Assembly (NCBI GenBank): GCA_035534535.1
Contig: DATLRS010000007.1
Span: forward strand, 1 to 64,000
Reading direction: 5' to 3'
DNA length: 64,000 nt
From: DATARH01 sp035534535
Lineage (GTDB): Bacteria > Pseudomonadota > Alphaproteobacteria > ATCC43930 > CGMCC-115725
Numbering within the stretch: the stretch's first letter is position 1; each line of letters opens with the position of its first letter. Below the pieces are notes generated by a model that worked only from the letters and a program-made list of their open reading frames with translations, made no database searches and was not told where the DNA came from. Shown here piece by piece: positions 7,910 to 16,297 of this stretch. Position numbers and translations under genes: made by a program.

Positions 7910-8908
7910 CTACAGCCACGCTGGGGTCGGCAGGTTTTTCTCGCGCAGGAAGGCCGGGTTGAACAGCTTCGACTGGTAGCGCGTACCGGAATCGGCGAGG
8001 ATCGTGACGATCGTGTGGCCGGGGCCGAGTTCCTTCGCGAGGCGGATCGCGCCGCAAATGTTGATGCCGGTCGAGCCGCCGAGCACCAGCCCCTCCTCGA
8101 CCACGAGGTCGAACAGGATTGGCAACATCTCCTCGTCGGTGATCTGGAACTGGCCGTCGGGGGCGAACCCTTCGAGGTTCCTGGTCTCGCGGTTGTTGCC
8201 GATCCCCTCGGTGATCGAGTTGCCTTCCGGCTTGAACTCGTGCCGGGCGTACCAGCCGTAGATGCCCGATCCCATCGGATCGGCCAGGTAGATCTTGACG
8301 TTCCGGTTGCGCTCCTTCAACGCGATGCCGGTCCCGGACAGCGTGCCGCCGGTGCCGACCGAGCAGGTGAAGCCGTCGACCTTGCCGTCGGTCTGGGCCC
8401 AGATCTCGGGGCCCGTCGTCTCATAGTGGGCGCGCCGGTTGGCAAGGTTGTCGAACTGGTTGGCCCAGATCGCGCCGTTCGGCTCTCGGGCCGCGATCTC
8501 CTCGGCGAGGCGCCCGGAATAGCGCACGTAGTTGTTGGGATTGCTGTAGGGGGCCGCGGGCACGAGCCGCAGATCGACGCCGCACAGCCGCAGCATGTCC
8601 TTTTTTTCCTGGCTCTGCGTCTCGGGCAGGACGATGACGGTGCGGTAGCCGCGGGCATTGCCGACCAATGCCAGGCCGATCCCGGTATTGCCGGCGGTGC
8701 CCTCGACGACGACCCCGCCGGGCTTCAAGAGGCCGCGCTCCTCGGCATCCTTGATGATGTAGAGCGCGGCGCGGTCCTTGACCGAGCCGCCGGGGTTCAA
8801 GAACTCGGCCTTGCCGAGGATCGTGCAGCCGGTCGCCTCCGAGGCGCGGCGCAGCTTGATGAGGGGCGTGTTGCCGACCGCGCCGACAAAGCCGTCGCTG
8901 ATATCCAT
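7910..8908 (-). CDS. cysK: cysteine synthase A-type PLP enzyme
   Basis: A 332-residue fold-type II PLP enzyme. The Schiff-base lysine is K44 in NPGGSVKDRA. The substrate loop EGTAGNTGIGLA and the phosphate-binding loop SVGTGGTLSGTG follow. The family reaction is O-acetylserine plus sulfide to cysteine. The C-terminal LADSGTRYQSKLFN ends a subgroup slightly longer than E. coli CysK, so desulfhydrase or cystathionine-beta-synthase-like activity is an alternative. The ATG at 8908 has a strong GGAGGTG ribosome binding site. It heads the minus-strand run towards alaX and sseA and is divergent from the dCTP deaminase gene. Confidence 0.9.
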   Translation of the reverse strand: MDISDGFVGAVGNTPLIKLRRASEATGCTILGKAEFLNPGGSVKDRAALYIIKDAEERGLLKPGGVVVEGTAGNTGIGLALVGNARGYRTVIVLPETQSQEKKDMLRLCGVDLRLVPAAPYSNPNNYVRYSGRLAEEIAAREPNGAIWANQFDNLANRRAHYETTGPEIWAQTDGKVDGFTCSVGTGGTLSGTGIALKERNRNVKIYLADPMGSGIYGWYARHEFKPEGNSITEGIGNNRETRNLEGFAPDGQFQITDEEMLPILFDLVVEEGLVLGGSTGINICGAIRLAKELGPGHTIVTILADSGTRYQSKLFNPAFLREKNLPTPAWL

Positions 8909-9060
8909 GCCCCACCTCCAGCCGCTGGTACTGTGCAATCTGCCGGCAACACTATCGGGCGGCGCACAATAAGGGCAAGCCGGCCGGACTTGCGCCCGAT
9001 TTACGGCCCGCGCCCTATGGCTTAGAACGGGCGCCATCGCAGTCGAGGGATGTCGCCGGC

Positions 9061-10275
9061 ATGAACGAGGCGCACACGGGCACGCTCTTCCCGATGCCCG
9101 AGAGCGAGCGCCCGCTCGGGGAACTCTTTCCGCCCCCCGAACCGCGCGAGCTCGAGCATGCAACCGGGATCCTGCCGTCGCAGCTGTTGCGCGACGCCAT
9201 CGAGCGGACCCGCGAGATCCGCTCGCTGGAGCCGATCGGCGATGATCAGATCCAGCCCGCCAGCGTCGATCTGCGCCTCGGCGACGTGGCGCATCGCGTG
9301 CGCGCCAGCTTCCTGCCGGGCCCCGATCACTCGGTCGCCGAGAAGCTGCAAACCTTGCAGCTCCATACACTGGACCTGCGCGACGGTGCTGTCCTCGAAA
9401 AGGATTGCGTTTATATCGTCCCGTTGCTGGAGCATCTGGCGCTACGCTATCGCACCTCGGGCGCCGCAAATCCCAAGAGTTCGACCGGCCGGCTCAACGT
9501 CTTTGCCCGCGTCATCACCGATCATGGCGGCGAGTTCGATGCCATTCGGCCAAACTATGCCGGCCCGCTCTATGTCGAATTATCGCCGCGGTCGTTCAGC
9601 ATCCGGGTGCGAAAAGGCTCTCGGCTGGTGCAGCTGCGGGTCCGCCGCGGGCGGCCGACCTCCAGCAACGCCGCGTTGCGCCGGCTGCATGAGGAGGTCG
9701 GATTTGACATCGTCCCGCCCGGGCAGCCGATCCGGCAGGAGCTGATCGAAGGCGGTCTCGCCGTTTCGGTCGATGTTGTCGGCACACGCCGCAATGGATT
9801 TGTCGGCTATAAGGCAAGAAAACACACCCCGGTCATCGATGTTGATAAAATTAACTACTACAGCATAAGAGAATTCTGGGATCCTGTGCTCACCCGTCGC
9901 GGCAATGGAATAATACTGGATCCGGACGATTTCTATATTCTGGCCTCGCGCGAGGCGGTGATCATACCCACCGATCAGGCGGCAGAGATGCTGGCGTACG
10001 ACACGCTGGTCGGCGAATTCAGGGTGCATTACGCGGGGTTTTTCGACCCCGGTTTCGGGATGCCGGAGACCGGCGGCAGCGGTAGCCGCGCCGTGCTGGA
10101 GGTGCGCTCGCACGAGGTGCCGTTCGTGATCGAGCACGGCCAGATCGTCGGCCGTCTCGTCTACGAGCGTCTGATCACCCGCCCCGACCGCCTCTATGGC
10201 GGCGCGATCGGTTCCTCCTACCAGCGCCAGGGCCTCGCTCTGTCAAAGCATTTCAAGAAGGTGGCGTTCGCCTGA
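9061..10275 (+). CDS. dcd: 2'-deoxycytidine 5'-triphosphate deaminase (two-domain)
   Basis: A 404-residue double-domain member of the dUTPase/dCTP deaminase superfamily, about twice the length of E. coli Dcd. Domain 1 contains QIQPASVDLRLGD and the loop ANPKSSTGRLNVFARV with the usual Ser-x-x-Arg. Domain 2 carries VLEVRSHEVPFVIEHGQIVG. It makes dUTP from dCTP for thymidylate synthesis. This tandem architecture is, to my knowledge, typical of alphaproteobacteria. An in-frame ATG at 9094 is an alternative start. It is divergent from cysK across about 150 bases. Confidence 0.88.
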   Translation: MNEAHTGTLFPMPESERPLGELFPPPEPRELEHATGILPSQLLRDAIERTREIRSLEPIGDDQIQPASVDLRLGDVAHRVRASFLPGPDHSVAEKLQTLQLHTLDLRDGAVLEKDCVYIVPLLEHLALRYRTSGAANPKSSTGRLNVFARVITDHGGEFDAIRPNYAGPLYVELSPRSFSIRVRKGSRLVQLRVRRGRPTSSNAALRRLHEEVGFDIVPPGQPIRQELIEGGLAVSVDVVGTRRNGFVGYKARKHTPVIDVDKINYYSIREFWDPVLTRRGNGIILDPDDFYILASREAVIIPTDQAAEMLAYDTLVGEFRVHYAGFFDPGFGMPETGGSGSRAVLEVRSHEVPFVIEHGQIVGRLVYERLITRPDRLYGGAIGSSYQRQGLALSKHFKKVAFA

Positions 10276-10290
10276 GCGGCGGCTGGCGCA

Positions 10291-11094
10291 CTATTTCTTG
10301 GTCTTGCGCGCCTTGGCGATCAGCCCCTTCAGATCGTCGAGGCTGATCGCGCCGGGCACGATCTCGTCGCCGATCACAAAGCCCGGCGTGCCGCGGATGT
10401 CGAGCGCCTCGGCGAGCTTGATATTGGCCTTCAGGTCGGTGTTGACCGCGGGGTCGCTCATGTCGTGCTTGAGCTGGTCGATATTGAGCCCGACCGCGGC
10501 TGCCACCTTGAACACCGCAGCGTCGTCGATGTGGCCTTTGAGCGCCATCATGGTGCGGTGAAAGGCGTCGTATTTGCCCTGTTTGCGTGCCGCGAGCGCG
10601 GCCCGCGCAGCGGTCACCGAGGCCGGCCCCAGTACCGGAAACTCCTTGTAGACGAAGCGCAGCTGGCTGTCCTCGCGCAGCAGTTTTTCGAGGGCCGGCT
10701 CAACCTCCTTGCAATAAGGGCATTCGTAGTCGAAGAATTCGACGAGCGAGACGTCGCCCTTCGGGTTGCCCGCGACCGGCGAATTCGGGTCGTCGAACAC
10801 CTCTTGCCGACGCTTGACGAGGGTGGCGGAGGCCTTGTCGTGCGCCTCGCTCTTCATCTTGTCTTCGGCCGCTTGCAGCGTTTGGAGCACCTCCTCGGGG
10901 TGCTTTGCCAGGTAGTCCCTGACGATCGCCTCGATCGCCTGGTGCTGCTCGGGCGTGAACGCCGCGGCGGCGGCCCGGCCGGGCGCCAGCAGCCCGACCA
11001 ATGCGATGAGCCCCAACAAAGCGCCGCCCAGGCGCCAACCGGACGGCGGCGATAGCGGCCTCGTCGGCCGGCGGATCGGCAGTCGCATTGTCAT
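10291..11094 (-). CDS. DsbA-family thiol:disulfide oxidoreductase
   Basis: A 267-residue exported protein. The signal/anchor is LGGALLGLIALVGLLAPGRAAAAA. A helical segment of the ScsC/BdbD type follows (about 60-115), then the thioredoxin fold with active site FFDYECPYCKEVEP and the cis-Pro loop RGTPGFVIGD. It would oxidise or isomerise periplasmic disulfides. The ATG at 11094 is selected for its GGGAG ribosome binding site five bases away. It lies 35 bases downstream of the M48 protease gene on the same strand, consistent with an envelope quality-control operon. Confidence 0.92.
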   Translation of the reverse strand: MTMRLPIRRPTRPLSPPSGWRLGGALLGLIALVGLLAPGRAAAAAFTPEQHQAIEAIVRDYLAKHPEEVLQTLQAAEDKMKSEAHDKASATLVKRRQEVFDDPNSPVAGNPKGDVSLVEFFDYECPYCKEVEPALEKLLREDSQLRFVYKEFPVLGPASVTAARAALAARKQGKYDAFHRTMMALKGHIDDAAVFKVAAAVGLNIDQLKHDMSDPAVNTDLKANIKLAEALDIRGTPGFVIGDEIVPGAISLDDLKGLIAKARKTKK

Positions 11095-11129
11095 TAAAAC
11101 TCCCTTCGGCAAGGCGGCAGCGGCGATCT

Positions 11130-12488
11130 TCAATCGTCGAGCTGCTTCGCTTCGCGGTTGATTTCCACGGCGCGGGCAAAGGCGACGCTGTTGCGGCCCA
11201 GCAACTGCTGCGCGCGCTTGGATTGCTGGATGGCGTCGTCCTTTTTTCCGTTGGCGAGCGCCTGTTCGGCCAGCGACAGGGCTGCCATGCCCATCTGGTT
11301 GTCGCGTCCATAGGCGACGGCCAGGAAATGCCAGATCTGGCTGTCGTGCGCCTCCTCGCGGCTCGCATCGTTGAGATAGGCAATCGCGCGCCGGTTATAG
11401 GCCGGGTCGCCGGTCTCGATATAGACCTGCGACAGCGCGACGCGCAGCAATGGCGCCGACGGCGCCAGCCGCACCGCCTCCTCATAGGGGTGGATCGCGG
11501 CGCGGACATGGCCATTCTCGAACAGCATCTGGCCTTTCAGTTCGCGGTAATACGGGTTGGCGGGAAAATCGCGGATCAGCCCGTCGATCTCCGGCACCGC
11601 CTTCTGCAGATCGGGAATGCGGTAGTACGCGATCGCCCGCGCATAACGCGCCATTTCGGATCGATCGGTCGGCGGATAGGCCGCCAGCGTCTTGGAGGGC
11701 GGGTCGAGGAAGGCATGCAGCTTGACCTGGATATGGCGCAGCAGCTCGGCCGAGCCCGGCCGGTCGGGCGCATTCGAGCAGCGGGCGTGCGCGACATGGT
11801 CGCGGACATAGTCGATCCGTTCGGCGGTCAGCGGGTGGGTGCGGGTCCACTGATCCTCGCTGTCGCCGTTCAGCATTTCGTTGCTCTGCAGAATCTCGAA
11901 AAAGCGCAGCAAACCGCGAGCCGACAGGCAGGCGCGGTCGAGGTAGTTGAGCGCGGCGTGATCCGCGGTCGCCTCCTGGGCGATCGAGAATTGCAGGAAG
12001 TGGCGCTCGCCGACCCCCAGCGCACCGAGCATCGGCGCGCCGCTGTGTCCGGCGACCGAGGCCGCCGCACCGAGCACCATCGCGATGATGGTTTCGATGC
12101 TGGCGTTGTGCATCTCCTGTTCCGCCCGCAGGATGTGCCCGCCGGCGATGTGTCCGGTCTCGTGCGCGATGACGCCGATCAGCTGGTCCGGGTTTTCCAC
12201 CGCCAGCAGCAGCCCGGTGTTGAGGAAGATCGCCTGACCGCCGGCGACGAACGAATTGATCTGATTGTCCTCGACCATATAGACCCCGACATCGCTCGGT
12301 TCGAGCCCGGCGGCGCGCCAGATCGGGCTCGCCAGGGTGCGAATGTCGTTCTCGATCTCGGTGTCGCGCAGCCCGACCGGAGCGCCCGCCGGAGCGCCCG
12401 CCGCCGGCGGCGCGCCGCTCACCAGCACCGACAGCAGGGCGATCATGACGGCCCCGCGCGCCAACCACACCGACACCGCCGCTCTCAC
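11130..12488 (-). CDS. M48-family metalloprotease with TPR repeats (BepA-like)
   Basis: About 452 residues. A signal sequence (MIALLSVLVSGAPPAAGA) precedes an M48 peptidase domain with zinc motif HETGH near residue 110 and the third ligand in AQEATADHAALNYL. C-terminal TPR-like repeats run from about 280 to 430. BepA-type proteins degrade or assemble outer-membrane proteins in the periplasm. I chose a GTG start at 12488 because the open frame further upstream is Arg-rich and overlaps repeats. An ATG 14 codons later, just before the hydrophobic core, is the alternative. A DsbA-like gene follows. Confidence 0.88.
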   Translation of the reverse strand: MRAAVSVWLARGAVMIALLSVLVSGAPPAAGAPAGAPVGLRDTEIENDIRTLASPIWRAAGLEPSDVGVYMVEDNQINSFVAGGQAIFLNTGLLLAVENPDQLIGVIAHETGHIAGGHILRAEQEMHNASIETIIAMVLGAAASVAGHSGAPMLGALGVGERHFLQFSIAQEATADHAALNYLDRACLSARGLLRFFEILQSNEMLNGDSEDQWTRTHPLTAERIDYVRDHVAHARCSNAPDRPGSAELLRHIQVKLHAFLDPPSKTLAAYPPTDRSEMARYARAIAYYRIPDLQKAVPEIDGLIRDFPANPYYRELKGQMLFENGHVRAAIHPYEEAVRLAPSAPLLRVALSQVYIETGDPAYNRRAIAYLNDASREEAHDSQIWHFLAVAYGRDNQMGMAALSLAEQALANGKKDDAIQQSKRAQQLLGRNSVAFARAVEINREAKQLDD

Positions 12489-12605
12489 AATCTGCCTGCC
12501 TGCTCCGGGCGATTGCCGGGCCAATCCCGCTATCCGGTGGCGCGATAGGACCCAATTGCGGCAATCGCACGGCGATCGGCGCGCCCGGCACGGCGAGCGG
12601 GCGCG

Positions 12606-12646
12606 ATCACGCGGGTGCAATCACGCGGGTGCATCACGCGGGTGCA
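12606..12646. repeat. three tandem 13-14 bp repeats after rne
   Basis: ATCACGCGGGTGCA occurs at 12606-12619 and 12620-12633, with a copy lacking the first A at 12634-12646, ending directly against the rne stop codon. On the rne transcript this is the start of the 3' untranslated region. No terminator stem followed by a T-run is visible. Confidence 0.85.
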
Positions 12647-15600
12647 TCACGATTGGATGAGTCGCTGCCACCAGCCCCGCCGCGGGTTTGCCGGCTTTTC
12701 CGTTATCGTACGGACGTCGTCATCGGCCGTCGGCAGCGCGGCGTCCGGATCTTCCCGGTGCGCCGGTGCGACGTCCGCCGCAGTCTCCTCCAGCACGCGC
12801 ACCTCCTCGCCGGCCGTCGATGGCGCGGCGTTCGGATCTTCCCACGCCGGTGCGCCTTCCGCCGCAGTCTCCTCGAGCACGCGCTCGACCTCGCTGGCAA
12901 ACGGAATCCCCGGCTCGCTCTCGGCGGTCGGCAGCGGGACGGTCGGCAGCGGGGCGGTCGGCAGCGGGGCGGTCGCAGCCTCCGGCGCGTCGTCTTGTGC
13001 CGGTGGCGGCGGCAATGCGGCGCGATCGCCGTCGCCGGCGAGCGGCGCCAGGCTGGCGGCTTCGAGGCCCGATTCGGCGGGCCAGCTCGCGAAGTCGGGC
13101 GGCGTCTCGAGCGAGTCCCGATTGTCGTCGGCCGCCGCCGCCGCGACGATCTCGATCGTCTCGGCGGCAATCGGCAACGGCGCGGCACCCTCCGTCGTCT
13201 CGTCGCGCCGCACCCGGGCGCGGCCGCCGCGCCGGCCGCGGCGCCGGCGGCGGCGCTCGGCCTCGCGTTCCGCTTCGCCTGCGTCTCCGGCCTCGAGCGC
13301 GGCCGGTTCCTCAGCCGGCGCCGCGGCCGGCCGCGTCTCACGCGGCTCCTTGGTCCGGCGACGACGACGCGGCCGCCGCCGCCGCCCGCGCTCCTCCTCG
13401 CCGGCTTCTTCCGCCCCAGCTTCGACCGGCCCAGCGTCGACCAACCGGGGCTCGACCGACCGGGGCTCGACCGACCGGGCCGCGACAGCGACCGGCGCCT
13501 CGTTGTCGTCTTCGTCTTCGTCTTCGTCCTCCTCCTCGCGCTCGTCCTCCAGGCCCGGCATCAGGCTCGGCGCCTGGATCGCGCGCAGCGGCGGCGCCTC
13601 GCCGGGCACGTGCGAGCGCAGCCGCTCGAGGCGGAAGTTCGGCGGGATCAGCGTATCGTCGCTCGCCACCGTGACCTTGACACCATAGCGGATCTCGATC
13701 TGGGCCAGCGAATCGCGCTTCTGGTTGAGGATGTAGAGCGCCACATTGGTCGGCACATAGATGCAGATCTCGGCCGAGCGGCGGCGGATTCCCTCCTCCT
13801 CGATCGAGCGCAGCACGTAGAGCGCGGTCGATTCGACCGACCGGATAAAGCCGGTGCCGCCGCAATGCGGACAGGGCTGGGTCGAGGCTTCGGCCAAGGA
13901 CGGGCGCAGCCGCTGCCGCGACATCTCCAGCAGCCCGAACGGGCTGATGCGGCCCACCTGGATGCGCGCGCGGTCGTTCTTCAGCGCCTCCTTCAGCCGG
14001 CGCTCGACCGCCCCCTGGTTGCGGTGCTCCTCCATATCGATGAAATCGATGACGATCAGCCCGGCGAGGTCGCGCAACCGCAATTGCCGCGCGATCTCGT
14101 CGGCGGCCTCGAGGTTGGTGCGCAGCGCGGTTTCCTCGATATTGCGCTCGCGCGTCGAGCGGCCGGAATTGACGTCGATCGAAACCAGCGCCTCGGTCTG
14201 GTTGATGACGATGTAGCCGCCCGAGCGCAATTGCGCGACCGGCGAATGGATCGCGTCGATCTGGCTCTCAATCTGGAAGCGCTGAAACAGCGGCACCTGC
14301 GGATCGCGATAGGGCTGCACGCGCTTCGCGTGGCTCGGCATCAGGGTGCGCATGAACGCCTTGGCGGTCTTGTAGCCCTCCTCGCCTTCGACCAGCACCT
14401 CGTCGAGGTCGCGCGTGTAGTGATCGCGAATCGACCGCTTGATCAGATTGCCTTCCTCGTAGATCAGCGCCGGCGCCGACGATTTGAGCGTCAGATCGCG
14501 GATTTCGTTCCACAGGCGCAGCAGGTACTCGTAATCGCGCTTGATCTCAGGCTTCGAGCGTTCGGCGCCGGCGGTGCGGACGATGACCCCCATGCCTTCC
14601 GGGATCTCAAGATCTTCCAGGATGTCCTTCAACCGGCGGCGATCGGCGATGCTGGTGATCTTGCGCGACACGCCGCCGCCGCGGTTGGTGTTCGGCATCA
14701 GGACGCAATAGCGGCCGGCCAATGACAGGTAGGTGGTCAGCGCCGCCCCCTTGTTGCCGCGCTCCTCCTTGGCGACCTGCACCAGCATGATCTGGCGCCG
14801 CTTGACGACCTCCTGGATCTTGTAATGCCGCATCGGATGGGCGCGACGCCGCGCGGCGTCGGCCTCCTCGACTTCGTCGACCTCGTCGCCGCCCAGCGTC
14901 TCGACGCTTTCCGATTCGCCGTTCGCCACCGCGATGTCGCCGTCGCCCTGGCCGATGCCCTGGCCGATGCCCTGGCCGATGCCCTCGTTCAGCAGGTCGA
15001 CCGCCGCACTCGCCGCGATCACCCGCGGCTCCTCGGTCAGTGTCTCGCCGAAGGCCGATGCCGCGACGGCAAAACCTACCGCCTCGCGCCCGGGCTCGCG
15101 ACCGGGCATGCCCGGGCCCGCCGCCGCATCGTCGGATGCGGCCGGGGATGCGGCCGGGGACGCGGCCGGAGACGCGGCCGGTGCGGAATCTTCGGCCGTG
15201 GTCCAGGCGGCCTCGAAAAAGGACGGTTCGGCCGGCTGCGACGCGGCCTCGGCGGCGCGCGGCGGGACGAATTCGTCGGGCTCGGGATCGCGCCACGGTG
15301 CCGCATCGACGGCACCGCGGTCGTCCTCGCCGTCCCCGGGGGCCTCGTCATCGGGGGCCGCGTCCCCGCGGGCCTCGTCCCCGGGGGCCTCGTCCCCGGG
15401 GGCCTCGTCATCGGGGGCCTCGTCCTCGGCGGCGGCGCTTTCGCCCACCATCACCGTCTCGGGCAGCACCGAGGCGAGCGGCGCTCCCTCGGATTCGCTG
15501 TCATCGGCGGCCGGCACGTAGCCGTTGCCGGTCGTCGTCTCGACCTCCTCACGCTCCCGATCGCTCATCGGGATTCGGTAGTAATCGGGATGAATCTCGC

Positions 15601-15814
15601 TAAACGCCAGAAATCCGTGCCGATTGCCGCCGTAGTCGACAAACGCGGCCTGCAACGAAGGCTCGACCCGTGTCACCTTCGCTAGATAAATGTTGCCCTT
15701 GACCTGCTTTTTGGTGGACGACTCGACGTCGAATTCTTCGAGGCGATTACCGTTACTTACCACCACCCGAGTTTCTTCGGGGTGGGCGGCATCAATAAGC
15801 ATGCGCTTTGCCAT
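12647..15814 (-). CDS. rne: ribonuclease E/G family endoribonuclease
   Basis: A 1055-residue RNase E. The S1 domain starts at about 37 (VKGNIYLAKVTRVEPSLQAAF) and is split by an acidic, repeat-rich insertion of about 230 residues (about 95-325). It then resumes at MRHYKIQEVVKRRQIMLVQV. The catalytic metal-binding regions SIDVNSGRSTRERN (about 543) and IDFIDMEEHRNQG follow, then the zinc link CPHCGGTG (about 649). The C-terminus is a disordered Arg/Glu/Ala scaffold with basic patches (GRRRRPRRRRRTK) for RNA or degradosome partners. It initiates mRNA decay and RNA maturation. The S1 insertion is a known alphaproteobacterial trait. The neighbouring mrcA is divergent. Confidence 0.95.
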   Translation of the reverse strand: MAKRMLIDAAHPEETRVVVSNGNRLEEFDVESSTKKQVKGNIYLAKVTRVEPSLQAAFVDYGGNRHGFLAFSEIHPDYYRIPMSDREREEVETTTGNGYVPAADDSESEGAPLASVLPETVMVGESAAAEDEAPDDEAPGDEAPGDEARGDAAPDDEAPGDGEDDRGAVDAAPWRDPEPDEFVPPRAAEAASQPAEPSFFEAAWTTAEDSAPAASPAASPAASPAASDDAAAGPGMPGREPGREAVGFAVAASAFGETLTEEPRVIAASAAVDLLNEGIGQGIGQGIGQGDGDIAVANGESESVETLGGDEVDEVEEADAARRRAHPMRHYKIQEVVKRRQIMLVQVAKEERGNKGAALTTYLSLAGRYCVLMPNTNRGGGVSRKITSIADRRRLKDILEDLEIPEGMGVIVRTAGAERSKPEIKRDYEYLLRLWNEIRDLTLKSSAPALIYEEGNLIKRSIRDHYTRDLDEVLVEGEEGYKTAKAFMRTLMPSHAKRVQPYRDPQVPLFQRFQIESQIDAIHSPVAQLRSGGYIVINQTEALVSIDVNSGRSTRERNIEETALRTNLEAADEIARQLRLRDLAGLIVIDFIDMEEHRNQGAVERRLKEALKNDRARIQVGRISPFGLLEMSRQRLRPSLAEASTQPCPHCGGTGFIRSVESTALYVLRSIEEEGIRRRSAEICIYVPTNVALYILNQKRDSLAQIEIRYGVKVTVASDDTLIPPNFRLERLRSHVPGEAPPLRAIQAPSLMPGLEDEREEEDEDEDEDDNEAPVAVAARSVEPRSVEPRLVDAGPVEAGAEEAGEEERGRRRRPRRRRRTKEPRETRPAAAPAEEPAALEAGDAGEAEREAERRRRRRGRRGGRARVRRDETTEGAAPLPIAAETIEIVAAAAADDNRDSLETPPDFASWPAESGLEAASLAPLAGDGDRAALPPPPAQDDAPEAATAPLPTAPLPTVPLPTAESEPGIPFASEVERVLEETAAEGAPAWEDPNAAPSTAGEEVRVLEETAADVAPAHREDPDAALPTADDDVRTITEKPANPRRGWWQRLIQS

Positions 15815-16297
15815 TCGGACGGAACTCCCAGGCGCGCGGCTGCAGCAGCCTTTAAGGCTGCCGGCGACGCGCTGCTGTGCGAAAGAAGGTGGTCGGGAAG
15901 CAAGCCGAAAGCGTTTGAGATCATGGCGTCGCGAAAATTGTTCATCAGCGTCGCATCAAAACACGCTCGGCTTCGGGTTCATTCAATGCATAGACCGGTG
16001 CTGCGACCCGGCGCGGCGGCAACCGAGTTGCCGATCATGCGGATGTGCGTCGCAGCCCCGCCGGGCGACGTGCCCGGTCGGCGGATTCGCATTCAGTAAT
16101 CTACGTTGTAAATGCCGCCGCCACAATGCTTTCCTCGCCGCGCGCCCGGCGCGGCCCGCACAACCGCCTTGGACACAACCGCCTTGGACACAACCGCCTT
16201 GGAATAGCCACAGGGGTGGCGCATAAGGTGCGCCGCCCGCGGGGGCGGCTGCGCCAGCGCTTCGCCCCAGCCACAGGAACCCGCGCCGTCGCGCCTC
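15815..16297. other. divergent rne/mrcA leader region
   Basis: This 483-base gap carries the promoters and leaders of rne (minus) and mrcA (plus). The half next to rne is relatively AT-rich and could hold a long rne 5' UTR, which in other bacteria is where RNase E autoregulates. It also holds a 3 x 15-bp tandem repeat and the imperfect palindrome GGCGCA-TAAGG-TGCGCC. I see no convincing coding frame. In several alphaproteobacteria an amidase gene sits here, but none is present. Confidence 0.5.
16159..16203. repeat. three perfect 15-bp tandem repeats
   Basis: CACAACCGCCTTGGA is repeated exactly three times without a gap, ending 94 bases before the mrcA start codon. The unit is not palindromic. 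Possible roles are protein binding to the mrcA leader or simple slippage-generated DNA. Confidence 0.95.

Noticed and set aside
16159..16203. A possible CRISPR-like array
   Set aside because: The repeats are contiguous 15-mers without spacers, and no cas gene is in the window.
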